A stretch of DNA of 64,000 bases, taken from the NCBI RefSeq assembly GCF_032854445.1, contig NC_088297.1, forward strand, positions 10,254,163 to 10,318,162. Direction: 5' to 3'. Of the stretch, positions 31,701 to 46,500 are shown one piece after another. Each line of letters opens with the position of its first letter. Positions within the stretch are counted from its first letter, which is position 1. Source of the stretch: Liolophura sinensis (lineage: Eukaryota; Mollusca; Polyplacophora; Chitonida; Chitonidae). Position numbers and translations under genes: made by a program. The notes beneath the pieces are model-generated. The model saw only the letters and a list, made by a program, of their open reading frames with translations, made no database searches and was not told the DNA's origin.

Positions 31701-34700
31701 ATTGTGTTATATAGGTGATCATTAGGATTTTATTGAAGTTGATTGAATGTTTAAACCAAATTCCAAACACACTTAATTGTCTTATGGTTTCATCAAATAC
31801 ATCAATGTATTCATGATAGGTGGGTTTCAGAAGTCCGTTGCCGAAGGGACCTTTCTAATGGAACCGCATGTGCACAACTTTTTCTGATACTTACTATATC
31901 CAAATTATTAACTTCAAACTTCAAATGTTAGGTTTGTTTGTCATTTGCTAGACATTGGTAGTTTGCTCCCAAGCCTTCTGTCTTTCTCCACCCGTAAAAC
32001 AGAGCTGCAGTATGGAGTATAAGTGACAGTTTTTAGGTATGTTCAGTCAAATTAACACTGGTGTGTGTGACATTGGATTTATCTGTAATCACCCTTAACC
32101 TCCACTTTCTATTCTCAGCTGGACGCTATGTCCTCACCGCCTCGCTTTACAACCGTTTGGGAGGTCATGTGATGCGGTGGTCAAAGTTGAAGGGTCAACT
32201 TTGGTCAGGGGCCACTCTGCCACTTTTCCATGAGGGAAACTTCTCAAACGTTGAGATGAAGGTGAGTTGTACAGAAAACACGACTCTAGCTGTCTAGTAT
32301 CCATGCGTCTAAACAGGCATTCACACACCAGCCCACAACCCAGGTCAATAATCACAAAGCTAATTTCAAACATGACATTCAACACAAACGACCCAAGAAC
32401 TGAGAAAGTATATGATGTGCAAAATTTATGGCTGATTCATGCAAAGCTATCCACAGTTCATGTCTACACTGTACTAAATTGGTCAGTTTTTAAGGAAACG
32501 TTTCATCTGTATGGCTGTAATTATTGAAGAAATCAAAATTAACCAATGTGTGTGTTTGGTCAGTAATTGCTGCCTTCTTGCTGTAATACGGTTTTTATCA
32601 TGCGTGTTTGCATTTGAAACTAGAGTGTACTCCTAAACGCTCATTTGCTCCTGGCTTATGGTAACCTGAAATGGCTAACGGTAACGTGAAATGGCTAATG
32701 GTAACCTGAAATATGAAATGGCTAAAGGTAACATGAAATGGCTAATGGTAACCTGAAATGGCTAATGGTAACCTGAAATATGAAGTGGCTAAAGTTAACA
32801 TGAAATGGCTAATGGTAACCTGAAATGGCTAATGGTAACCTGAAATGGCTAATGATAACGTGAAGTGGCTAATGGTAACATGAAATGGCTAATGGTAATG
32901 TGAAATGGCTAATGGTAACGTGAAATGGCTAATGATAATGTGAAATGGCTAATGGTAACGTGAAATGGCTAATGGTAACGTGAAATGGCTAAAGGTAACA
33001 TGAAATGGCTAATGGTAACCTGAAATGGCTAATGGTAACCTGAAACGTGAAATGGCTGAAGGTAACATGAAATGGCTAATGGTAACTTGAAGCGGCTAAT
33101 GGTAACATGAAATGGCTAATGGTTACCTGAAATGGCTAATGGTTACCTGAAATGGCTAATGGTAACATGAAATGGCTAATTGTTATGTGAAATGGCTAAT
33201 TGTTATGTGAAATGGCTATTGGTAACATGAAATGGCTAATGGTAACTTGAAATGGCTAATGGTAACCTGAAATGGCTTATGGTAACATTGATTGAAATAG
33301 ACCCATTGCAGGAGCTCTATTTTAAGCAAAAGCAATATTCATGCCTTTTGTTAGACGCTCTAATTTTCATCAGGTAATTTTCTGGTGTTTTGAAATAAGT
33401 TCTTGTGTCTTATCCATGTACGTGTTAAACAAAAATTATAAATAACTAAAAACATGTACTTATTCTTAGATTTGTCTGAGATACCTGGCAGACAAGGTTT
33501 ATTCTGGGGGGTTTTTCCGCTCATAAACCTGACTGATGTCACTCATGGAGTTAAACACTAGTAAAAAAATGAATTACCATAGATGACCTAACAATTCTAC
33601 CACAAAGGAGCATGTTTGGAGGCAAATAAATGTCATGAGATATTATTTCTGTTGCTAAAATTCACATTTTCCCAGTTGGATATCATCCTACCTTCCAAAC
33701 ACCTCTCAAAGCACCTTTCTCAAATCAGTAGAACATCCAGAATCTGGAAAAATGAGTAAACGAAAACGAAATTTTAGGTCATTTAGGGTAAATTGAGTTT
33801 ACAAAAACTGTGTCAAGATTTTAATAAGGCATATTGACCTTACGTTTAATTATGTCTGTGTTCCTGCCACCAGGTTGACCAAAATGTGTTTACAGTTCTT
33901 CCCTCCAAACCGTCGCTGCGTCCAGGCATGGCACTGGTCTTTGAACTTTTCCTGCTACGTGGCTCCGTTGTGCAGACAGACCGCGTTGTAGCCTGGGGGG
34001 CGTTCCCCATCTGTGACGGGCAGTTTGAAGTCATCCAGGGAAAGTGAGTACCTGCCGACATTTTAGTTCTTGTCCAGTCTCACTACAAGTAGTCAGATCT
34101 AGTAGGCAGACCCTATGCTGACCAAATTGTCATTAACTACAGGTTTGTGCCAACCTTTATGATTACCCACAAGACACTTTTGTTTGAAACGTTCAAGAAA
34201 AATTTGACAAGACAGAGAAATGGACTGCTAGCTAATTTGATCATAGAAGTTAAATAGCATGGGTGGCAAGTTTTCAGCCCAAAGCAGCACCCAGCTACTT
34301 CTTCACTTGGAGGCGTAACCCTAGCTAAAATCTGTTCCCCATCTTACCATTAATTAAGGTATAATTTAAAGTTTTGGTCAGTCAACTGAGGTAAAAACTG
34401 GTAGATTATGCCCAGCAGCTATGGCTTTACACACATCTACACAAAAAGAATATTAATTAGTAAAGGTACTAATTAATATTATAACATTTGTTCACTTTTT
34501 ATGTCAAATACTAAGTTCTGAAAGTCCTTTTTTTTTTGTTCCATTTCGCTCAGGTACAAATGTGCGTTGTTGCGAGGAGAAGTTGACCCAAACATCCAGA
34601 CATATGAGATGATGGAAAGGCTAATGAATTCTGAGCTGGACCATTGGCTGTGTAACCTGTACTTTGAGATCATCAGGCTTCCCAGGTAATAGGAGTTGTT

Positions 34701-37472
34701 TAAGTAACGAACATCCTCTGGAAAGTTCACAACTGCTAGTCATATTTCTGCCGTAATTTACAAGTAATGAGGGGCCTGCTTGGTTACAATGTGCCAGCAC
34801 GATGCAGTGACCCAGGAGCCTCTCACCAATTAGGTCACTGTGACTTCAAATCCAGCTCATGCTGGCATCCTCTCTGGCCGTACGTGGGAAGGTCTTCCAG
34901 TAATCTGCAGATGATCGTGGGTTTCCCCAGGGCTCTGCCCTGTTTCCTTCCACCATAATGTTGGCTGCTAGCATATAAGTGAAATATTCTTGAGTGCAGC
35001 TTAAAACACCAATCAAATAAATAAATAAATATTAGTAATGGATTGGTTCTTAGACCAGTGTGAACCTGTGCTCAAAATATAATCCAAATCCCTGCATAAA
35101 TTTCAACTTCTGCTCTGCTGTTATCCTCATTGTTCCTGTATTGTTTTTTTTTATTTATATGTATGTATATGTAATGTATTTTTTTTATGTACATATTTCT
35201 TTTTCTGTATTAATTGCACATATCTTATGTATATCTTGGCCAGTTTTCAGATATGTGGAAGGCCAGAAGGAACATATTTGGTATGCAGGTTGTTTCTCTG
35301 TATTAACACTACATATATCAGTTTGTTTTCAGATGTATGGAATGGCAGAAGGAACACATCTGGTGTGCATATTGATTGTTTCTCTGTATAGACAATTAAC
35401 ATATATATCAGTCTTTGTTCAGGTATATGGGAGGCCAAATGGAACACATCTGGTTGTGCAGGTTGTATGATTCTCTGTATAGACAATTAACATATATGTC
35501 AGTCTTTTTTCAGGTACATGGGAGGCCAAATGGAACACATCTGGTTGTGCAGGTTGTATGTTTCTCTGTATGGACAGTTAACATATATGTCAATCTTTTT
35601 TCAGGTATATGGGACGCGAAATGGAACACATCTGGTGTGCAGGTTGTATGATTCTCTGTATAGACAGTTAACATATATGTCAGTCTTTTTGCAGGTATAT
35701 GGAAGGCCAAATGGAACACATCTGGTGTGCAGGTTGTATGTTTCTCTGTATGGACAATTAACATATATGTCAGTCTTTGTTCAGGTATATGGGACGCGAA
35801 ATGGAACACATCTGGTTGTGCAGGCTGTATGTTTCTCTGTATAGACAATTAACATATATGTCAGTCTTTTTTCAGGTATATGGGAGGCCAAATGGAACAC
35901 ATCTGGTTGTGCAGGTTGTATGTTTCTCTGTATAGACAATTAACATATATGTCAGTCTTTTTTCAGGTATATGGGAGGCCAAATGGAACACATCTGGTTG
36001 TGCAGGTTGTATGTTTCTCTGTATGGACAATTAACATATATGTCAGTCTTTTTTCAGGTATATGGGAGGCCAAATGGAACACATCTGGTTGTGCAGGTTG
36101 TATGTTTCTCTGTATGGACAATTAACATATATATCAGTCTTTGTTCAGGTATATGGGAGGCCAAATGGAACACATCTGGTTGTGCAGGTTGTATGATTCT
36201 CTGTATAGACAATTAACATATATGTCAGTCTTTGTTCAGGTATATGGAAGGCCAAATGGAACACATCTGGTTGTGCAGGTTGTATGTTTCTCTGTATGGA
36301 CAATTAACATATATGTCAGTCTTTGTTCAGGTATATGGGACGCGAAATGGAACACATCTGGTTGTGCAGGTTGTATGTTTCTCTGTATAGACAATTAACA
36401 TATATGTCTTTTTTTATGGGAGGCCAGAAGGAACATATCTGGTATGCATGTTGTTTTTCTGTATTATTGGTGCTATGCACAGTATATCTTGGCCTGTTTT
36501 TAGGTATATGGGAGGCCAGAAGGAACATATCTGGTATGCATGTTGTTTTTCTGTATTATTGGTGCCATGCACAGTATATCTTGGTCTGTTTTCAGGTATA
36601 TGGGAGGCCAGAAGGAACATATCTTGTATGCATGTTGTTTTTCTGTATTATTGGTTCCATGCACAGTATATCTTGGTCTGTTTTCAGGTATATGGGAGGC
36701 CAGAAAGAGTATGAAGTAGAGCTTCATTTCTCATCAGCACTGACCAGCTTCCCTGACCGCATCAAGATTGGATGGGAAGAGTATAAAGATGGTGAGAAAC
36801 CAGAGTTAACCGGTTCACAGAGCGGCCTTAGTGCTCCAGGACCCAGTACCAGGTAAGATAATACAATAATTTTAAATTTCAACTTTACAACATTATGATA
36901 ATTTCCCTTTGATCTATAATGCTCTTGTTTTACGGCGCTTGAGGTGTACCATAATTTTTCTAATTTTTGGGATAGATGTCAGCAGTGCTGAAAGCAGACT
37001 TTTACATTTCTTTCCCAGGTTTTCAGAAAAGTAAAGGAAGGAGTATGCTGTTCACTAGATGATCTAACCATACGAGAAAAAAGAAACTAAATACTGCTGC
37101 AAAAATTACTTGTATACAGGCCAAAAAGAGCAGACCAGGCATCCCAAAAATTAGAAGACATAGGGTAGTCAGAGCATTGTAACATGAGTAGGTACTTGCT
37201 ATACTGAAATGTGCTATGTGCTATACTGAAAATTGTTCACAAACTTTAAAAATCTACTGCATTAAATATTTTAGGAAATAAAATTCATAATGATGATTGC
37301 ATGTACATCTATCTGCCTGTGATAAATTGAATTGATTAGCCCTCAAGTGTCATTAAAACAATGATGTCCCCCCACACCAGCGTTACGGTCACCATAATGT
37401 TGTAACGCTAAATCTCAAAACAATGTAAACACTGTTGTATGTTCTAATAATTCCCGGGTCATTGTGTGTGTG

Positions 37473-37516
<44 letters not shown>

Positions 37517-40500
37517 ATAATGCTGGCAGGCAACACATGTGTTGATGTGGCAAACTGTTACACAATAAAGAGACTAGTGAGATGTTCATGTAAATATGTA
37601 GGCCTTTTGGGGCAGAGTACAATTTTCAGTTAATGAATAAAGTATTAAATTAAATTGTAATTATAACCATTATTTATCTCATAGTCCAGGGATTCCAGCA
37701 CCAGTGTATTTAGTGAATCTTTTAAACAAACTCTTAAGCCTGTGTCATTTATTGCAGCAACTCCAGTATTAGTGTGCATAGCAGCTCCTCAGGGACTGCC
37801 CCAGCCAAGTCTGAGGCTTCCACCAGGAAAGTCAAACTCTCAGAGAAGGTATGGAACCTCAGTCTGTGGAGAAAACATTTATAATTTTAAATCATTTTTA
37901 ATTTTAATAATAATTTAATTTTAATAATTTTAAGAGAACACAAAAAAGAAAGAAAATGATATCTTATAAAACTCTGCAAGATCTTAAAGAAGAAAAGAAA
38001 ATATAATTTGGTGTGGGGGTATTTGGGACCACCTGTTGTTACGATGGAAGTACAGTATTGGGATGTATGCATGTCTGATAAATTTATTTTGAGTTTGATG
38101 TTGATCTTACTTTGGGACATTCCAATCATATTGACATTTTTGATATATACTTAAATATTAGGAGCCTCCATGGCTCAGTTGGTTAGCATGCTAGAGCAGC
38201 GTAATGACCCAGGAGCGTCTCACCAATGCAGTTGCTGTGAGTTCAAGTCCAGCTCATACTGGCTTCCTCTCCAGCCACCATGAGCATGGGAAGGTCTGCG
38301 AGCAACCTGGTCATGGGTTTTCACCCAGGCTCTGCCCGGTTTTCCCCCCACCACAATGCCGGCTGCCATCGTATAAGTGAAATATTCTCAAGTGCGACGT
38401 AAAACACCAATCAAATAAATAAATAAATAAATACTTAAATATTTTTGTAATTCAGATACCCACAGTACAAATTTAATTTCATGTGCTCCTTCCTTTTGAA
38501 GGTATGCATCGTTTTTGTGTATTCCCCTCCAAAATGTTTCTCTCCCGACCTGCCAAAAAGGTCAATTATAATAGTCACAAATCTAACCTTTCATAATTGT
38601 TTATCAACTGAAACTGAAATAAAATAAATCAAAAGTCGAACCAGTTTAATGTTTAACAACAAAATGAATGTGCACATGTTGACTGTTCAGGAAATAAAAC
38701 TACAATGGATCTGAAGAAAAGGAAAAAATGTGATTTCAGGGCATCTCCAGCAGTCTGATACCTAGACCTTTGCTTGTTGTCCTGGAATAGTTGACCGGTG
38801 ACCATACCAATTTCACATTGCTTCCTACGCACCTGGGTGGTCACTTGATCAATTTTCTACAGAAGTGGTATGCTGTATTTAGCTGGTAACTGCCCTTTTA
38901 TTAACCCTATGGGCATTTAAGTTGAGAGCATACATGATCTAAAAAGAATTCTTGTCATCATTCTTGTATATGTATGTCAAATTCAAAGTATGTTTGTTTT
39001 ATTATGTTATAATACAGAGGACAGATCCCTTAGGCCAGATAGCCAAAGCCCCAACATTCAACTCTCGACTCTGGCACAAGGACAAGAAACTGAAACTTGA
39101 GGACAGCTCTGAAGAGAGCGATATAGACGAAGAGTACAGCAGGGTGGTTGAGCGGGAGCGTGAGTTCAAACCTGTGTCTGGCACACCTGGCATGTACTAT
39201 AAGGTAAGTGAGGGTAACTTAGAAGACAATGACAGGGAAGAAGAGTACAGCTGAGTGGCTTAGAGAGAGCACGAGTGCAAACCTGTGTCACGCACACCCG
39301 GTGAGTGTGAGTTCAAACCTGTGTCACGCACACCCGGTATGTACCATAAGTTGAGGGAGTTCAAAACTGTGTCACGCATATATTAAAAGTTGAGCAAGGG
39401 TAACTTAAAAGACAGTGACAGGGAAGACAGGTACTGGGCAGTGCTTTAGAGAGAACAGGAGTTCAAATCTGTGTCTGGCACATCCGACATGTAATAAAAG
39501 TTGAACAAGAGTAACTTAGAAGACAGTGACAGAGAAGAAGGCACAACCTAGTGCTTCAGAGAGAGTTGGAGTTCAAACCTGTGTGTGGCACAACTGGCAT
39601 GTATTATATGGTGAGTATGGGAAAGTTAGAAGACAGTGACAGAGGAGAAGGGGTAGTACAACTTAGTACTTCAGAGAAAGCGTGAGTTCAAACCTGTGTG
39701 TGGTACAAGAGGCATGTACTATAAGGTAAGCATGGGTGATTTAGAAGAATGTGTCAGAGAAGAAGGTATAGCCAAGTTTTTCAGAGAAAATGCGATTTCA
39801 ACCCTGTGTGTGGCACACCTGGCACGTACTAATACATGTAAGTCGAGCAAAGATAACTTAGAATAGAGTAACAGGGAAGAAGGGTACAGCCAAGTGCTTC
39901 AGAGAAAATGCAAGTTCAACCCTGTGTCTGGCACACACGGCATGTAGTATAAGGTGAGTAAGGGTAAACCTTTGACCCTTATTGGATCTTATAACACCTG
40001 TATACACCTATTTATTATTACAGCCTTTTGTGGAAAGTGAGGAACATTGTTTTTTGATCTGTCTCTTCTTCCGTTTGTCTGTCCATCTGTCTATTTCCAA
40101 AGGACAACTGCAAGAAATATTAACGTCATAGTAAATTTGAATATCTGTCCAGTCCATGCATAAGTTGTGGATATTTATTGAATACCTTGATTCCGTTTGG
40201 TGATTTGTTTCTGTGTAATTACTGCTTCAAATATTGCCTGAATTCTGATAAAATTTTATGGGCATGTTGACTTTGTGGTGCCATAGATCTAGTTTGAAAG
40301 TGAGCCGCACCCGTACATACGTTTTGGATATTTTGTGATACCGGTGTATAAATTGTCAGGACAGTGCTTATTTTACCTATGACAGAAACACACACCTGTT
40401 TTTATTATCAAAGCCAAGCAGCTTAAGTTATTCAGGAATAAGAATTCCTCTTATCCAAAAAATGTTCAGAATTTAATTCAGAAATGCTAAAAATGACAAA

Positions 40501-43500
40501 ATTATGAGTGTGTGGTATAGTTTCCTCTTTTTCATCCCGGTGTCTGTCTCATCCCTGGTTATTCAGTCTGCTTTGAGGTTTGTATCCCAAGGTTTTGAAA
40601 CTTTTGTTTTTGCCTGTGACAGAAACACCTGTACAGCCCTCAGGATCGGTACTACCGGGACCTGTACTCCATGTTACCCAAGAGCGGCGTCCTTGACAAG
40701 AAAAAGAAAAAACGACCCTTGACCCACGTGGAGGAGCTGGAACAACACTCGCTGTCCGTGCAGTGAGTACTGAGAATTCTTTAGCCCTCGCCTTAGTGAA
40801 ATGCGAGGAATATCATTTCTCTCCATTCCTGAGAGTGGCACTCTTTGGTATCCATGCAGTAACTCCTCCACATAATGTCCGATTAGGATAAAATTCATTG
40901 AATACCACTTTTCTTCCACCAATACGCTGTGCATGTCAGTTTTGCCACACGTGGAGAAGTTAATCATTAACTTGCCAAAGGTCAGTGGTTTATGCCATGC
41001 ACTCCAGTTTCCTCCACCTCAAAAACTGAGTGCCATTGCGTTGTGGAAAATCCTTGAGTATGCCATCAAACAACCATCAAATATCTAAATAAACCGAACC
41101 CTTCATGAGACTTTGTTGTAAAACTGTGTTGACCCCAATAAACATCTTTAGTGAATTGCTGTAGGTAAGTGGCTTACCCTGAGCCCTCTGGTTTCCTCAA
41201 CCTGTATAATTTACTGCCATCGTGCCGCGGCTAAGTCAGTTAGCGCGCTAGCGCGACATAATGACCCAGGAGCCTCTCCCCAATGCAGTCGCTGTGAGTT
41301 CAAGTCCAGTTCATGCTGGCTTCCTCTCCGGTACGTGGGAAGGTCTGACAGCAACGTGAGGATGGGCGTGGTTTCCCCCTGGGCACTCCCCGGTTTCCTC
41401 CCACCACAATGCTGGTCGCCGTCATATAAGTGAAATATTCTTGAGTACGGCGTAAAACACCAATCAAATAAACAAACAAACAAATCGAACACCCATCGTG
41501 TAATGTATGAGTGTGGAATCAAACAACAATCGGCTATCTAAATAAACTGAGCCCTTTACAAGGTTTTGTTGTAAAACCATTTTCTCCTCTAAAATACATA
41601 TATCTGATCATATTCCAGGCCTGCGTTCTCTGGCAAGGGCCGTGTAGCGGAGCCTGGTCGTGAGAAGCTGACATACCTAAGTCGTCAGTTCCTGGCGGAG
41701 ACAGGCCTGTCTCAGTGGAGGAGCAGCGAGTTCTGGGGGATGATTGTCATCTTCACTCTCATCTTCTTCATCAGGATGTACCTTCATTACATCGCTCAGT
41801 GGGGCTTCCTCCATGCCATTGCTATCCCTGTTAACAAGTGAGTCATTAGAAGGCACATAGTTAAAGTTACCTGAAAATCAGCTCTGAAATAAAAAGTTTT
41901 ATTAAAGGAAAAGGTGCATAGTTTTCATTCTGAGGCATGTATATATTTTTTTAAAGTACCCATATATTTTTGGTGTATTTTTGAACAAAATATTGCATTT
42001 TTGGAAATGACATTAATGATGAACTTATTAATAGCCTAAAGGATCTACCTTAGAGGCCCCATGATGGCTCTCCCCCCAAATAAAGTTGTTGTGTCAGCCA
42101 CCACTGTTGAAGTCATGGCTGCACGTTACTTAAGCTATTTTGCCCCAAGACAAAACCTAAGAATTTTTTTTTGTACTGTTAGGACACATCTAAAAATGGA
42201 TGAAAACTGTATTATTTAATTGAATCTTTCAAGAGACATACGTGTTTGTCACCCACTCACAGGGAGTACCCTATTTGTAATTGTAGCAGGTAGTATTTAG
42301 TTTCTTGTTTCTCATAGGGTTAGACTATCTAATGGACAACATACTTATATCTCTACTTATCCAAAAGCTGGGAAAGAAATGCAGTATTCTGCTTTCAGCA
42401 CTACAAATATGTGTCTTAAAAAAAGAAGAAGAATTAGGGTGTGTTAAATACATACATGTATATGGACATGAGATGTGTATCTCACAGGGTTGGGGATGAG
42501 CTGGGCTGAGTAAGGCATATCAAAGTGGACCATACCCACTGTGTACTACCCATTGCGTGAGCTGGAAATAGTGTAACAGCTTTATGTATTTGTTGTCAGT
42601 CAGTACCTACATACCCACTGTGTACTACCCATTGCGTGAGCTGGAAATAGTTGTAACAGCTTTATGTATTTGTTGTCAGTCAGTACCTACATACCCACTG
42701 TGTACTACCCATTGCGTGAGCTGGAAATAGTGTAAACAGCTTTATGTATTTGTTGTCAGTCAGCACCTACATACCCACTGTGTACTACCCATTGCGTGAG
42801 CTGGAAATAGTGTAACAGCTTTATGTATTTGTTGTCAGTCAGTACCTACATACCCACTATGTACTACCCATTGCGTGAGCTGGAATAGTGTAACAGCTTT
42901 ATGTATTTGTTGTCAGTCAGTACCTACATACCCATTGTGTACTACCCATCGTGTGAGCTGGAAATAGTGTAACAGCTTTATGTATTTGTTGTCAGTCAGT
43001 ACCTACATACCCACTGTGTACTACCCATCGTGTGAGCTGGAAATAGTGTAACAGCTTTATGTATTTGTTGTCAGTCAGTACCTACATACCCACTGTGTAC
43101 TACCCATTGCGTGAGCTGGAAATAGTGTAACAGCTTTATGTATTTGTTGTCAGTCAGTATTTAGCTGTGACGAAACCTCAGATTTTTCACATATTTTTTA
43201 ACTTAAGAGAATATAACTTTTGCAGAAAGTTACAGCAGTTGTGAATTTGCCCTTGTTTATTTCATGTATTTGGTTATGAGGGACTCGTAGAAGAAAAGAT
43301 CTTCCACATCTTATTTAGAGTTTATACTGTATTTTTACCCTCAAAAAATAATCCTGTTTCTCTTCCAGCTTTGAGTTCCGCGCATACACTGTCAACCTAA
43401 ACTACCAGAGTTCCCTGTTGTCCACGGGACAGGAAATCGGCCATCGTTTGTTCTCGGACCACTGGCAAACATCGTGGTTCTCTGCTTTCTCGTGATTCTG

Positions 43501-46500
43501 GCTTGGCTGCTGCCCAAGATGTTTGGCTTCTTTCCGGACATTTTCTCAAAGTTTGTTCTGGGCTACGGCATAATGACCTTCTTTGACCCTCTTCTGATTG
43601 TCATTGTGGACTGTTGTATGCAGGTGAGATTGACAACTCACCCACCTCATCCCTACACACAAAGTCTGGCATTTTATTAAGGGCAGTACCGCACGTATAC
43701 ATGGTTAGTTATTGACAACATACGACCGAAAAAATTGACGTCAATAAAATGGCTTCAGGGTCCTACTACTAGGTATATGGCTGGTCCCGTAAATGAAAAC
43801 AAATACTCACAGTACACATGTTTCCAGATATGACGAAATTGCATGAAACAACAGCAGAGTGATGTACCTTTGAATGTGACATCATGGCTTTTTTGTCATA
43901 GCTAAGGATCAGTCTGTCCCTTTCAACATGGATTGGTGTATAGAACTTAGAAACTAACTGAATGAGATTAGATTAGTATATTCCTTTCTGTTGTTTTATC
44001 TGAAATTTGTTGAACAATAACTTACCAAGACATTACATTGGCAAGCAGTATTTTTACCGTGTTACATCAGAAATGAAGTGATTTGAAATTTTTGACCTAA
44101 GTTTAAGATCACTTTTTGAATTATGTCCTTGGGATGGGTTTTGGATGCGAAATATTGCAAAAATGATATATTTCTCCCCATAGTTTTATCTTTATGTTTC
44201 TCTACCATGCTGTAAAGCTGAGACATCATTTTGTATGGGGAATTACGTCATATTATGCATTATGAATTATGTCATATTATGCATTATGAATTATGTCATA
44301 TTATGCATTATGAATTATGTCATATTATGCATTATGAATTATGTCCATATTATGCATTATGAATTATGTCATATTATGCATTATGAATTATGTCATATTA
44401 TGCATTATGAATTATGTCATATTATGCATTATGAATTATGTCATATTATGCATTATGAATTACGTCATATTATGCATTATGAATTATGTCATATTATGCA
44501 TTATGAATTATGTCATATTATGCATTATGAATTACGTCATATTATGCATTATGAATTATGTCATATTATGCATTATGAATTACGTCATATTATGCATTAT
44601 GAATAAAATTAACGCTAAAGTTTTTCTGATGAGAAATTAATCACACCTCACAACGAACTCTTAAGGGACTTATATGAGGGATAAATCAATCAAGGTGTGT
44701 CGTCTGGAAAAATGCTGGTGGATTTGATTTATTTATTTGATCGGTGTTTCACGCCGTACTCAAGAATATTTCACTTATACGACGGCGGTCAGCATTATGG
44801 TGGGAGGAAACCAGGCAGAGCCAGAGGGAAACCCAGGACCATATGAAGGTTGCTGGCAGACCTTCCCACATTCGGCCGGGAGAGGAAGCCAGCATGAGCT
44901 GGACTTCAACACAGAGCAACTGCATTGGTGAGAGGCTTCGGGGTCATTACGATGCGCTAGCCCACTAACCAACTGAGCCACGGAGGCCCCCAAATCCTAG
45001 TTGAAATACAGTACTCAAAGACTGATTATTCTGCTGAATATCTCAGTGACCTTGTTCCTGTCCATTTACCCATTACAGCGTTTACCTCAACCTTGAGGCA
45101 CAGAGGCCGTGGCTGATTTCGCTAAGCTCTGGTGGCACTTTGAGCGGTCGCAGGGCTCTGGTATTTCAGGGGTATTCATCACAGTCTTCCTGTACGTCTT
45201 CACAGCCTTTATGTCCGCTTCTATCCTCTACATGTACTTCCTGCGGTAAGTCTAAAAGTTTTGAATTGAAGGAATTTTATAGAATTTTTATGTTACTAAA
45301 GTAAACAAATTCAAATGTTTGGTCTTCACGGGGAAAAGAATATGAGCTCAGGCCCTTAGGCCATGTTGGCGTAAACGCAACTAACCTGGAGCTCTCCGGT
45401 GTGGACCCAGTGAACAAAATAAAACAGCCCTTTCAGCAATGCTGTAAATAAATATTCAATAACTGAGCGTATTACATGTGGGATATTGTGTACAAACTAT
45501 ATATGATGTGATTTAATTATTTATTGTTGGTTAGCGCGCTAGCGCAGCGTCATAACCCAGGAGTCTCTCACCATGTGGTCGCTCTGAGTTCAAGTCCAGC
45601 TCATGTTGGCCTCCTCTCCGGCTGTACAGCAACCTACGGATGGTTGTGGGTTTCCCCGGGCTCTGCCCGGTTTTCTCTCACCATAATGTTGGGCCACCGT
45701 CGTATAAGTGAAATATTCTTGAGTTATAAATAAATTATTTATTTTTTTAATTATTCATAAATGATGTGTTTTTTTTTTAGTTGATTTTAAAAGCATTTTG
45801 TCCTGATATTATTGTTCATACATGGAAAACCAGGTTCTAACTGCATGTACCTCTGGCAAGAGTATCCACATATGGGATGTTAAACCCTAAAGTCATTCAT
45901 TCATTCATTCATTCATTCATTCATTCATTCATTCATTCATTCATCAAATATTAAGATTGTTAAGAGAAAGGCTTCACTCATGTATACTTATACAGATGGA
46001 AAGAAATGCAATTTCAAAAACACGAAACAAATAGGGACTAAAAACTGTATCGGAAAATAGCTTTATAGTATTTCTTTTTTTCGTCTTTATTGGTTTGGAG
46101 CTCTGGGTCCACAAGAATGATAATCGCAGAGAGAGGACATAGGTATGGTAATAGTGACATACAAAATATCGTACAACAAATGTACAATAAAAAAATGTTG
46201 TACGCCACTTTGTGAAACTGGGCCCTGGTCTTTTGCTATTAACGGCAACAAATGCAAATAATGGTAATAAAATAAGTGATGTGCATACATCTTAGCCCAC
46301 AGGAATTCATTTATTAATGGTATTTAATTGGTATTTTATGCCCTATTCAAGATATTTCACTTACATGTACACCACCTTAGCCACAGGAATTCATTTATTA
46401 ATGTAATTAATTGGGTATTTTATGCTGTATTTAAGATATTTCACTTACATGTACACCACCTTAGCCCACAGGAATTCATTTATTTATTTATTTAATTGGT

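Noticed and set aside
38160-38235. tRNA gene
   Set aside because: A and B boxes are present but no cloverleaf closes; it is the head of a SINE, as are similar stretches at 6784, 41225 and 56916.
44235-44640. Protein of repeating HIMHYELC or NYVILCIM units
   Set aside because: Translation of the 24-bp AT-rich repeat inside an intron.
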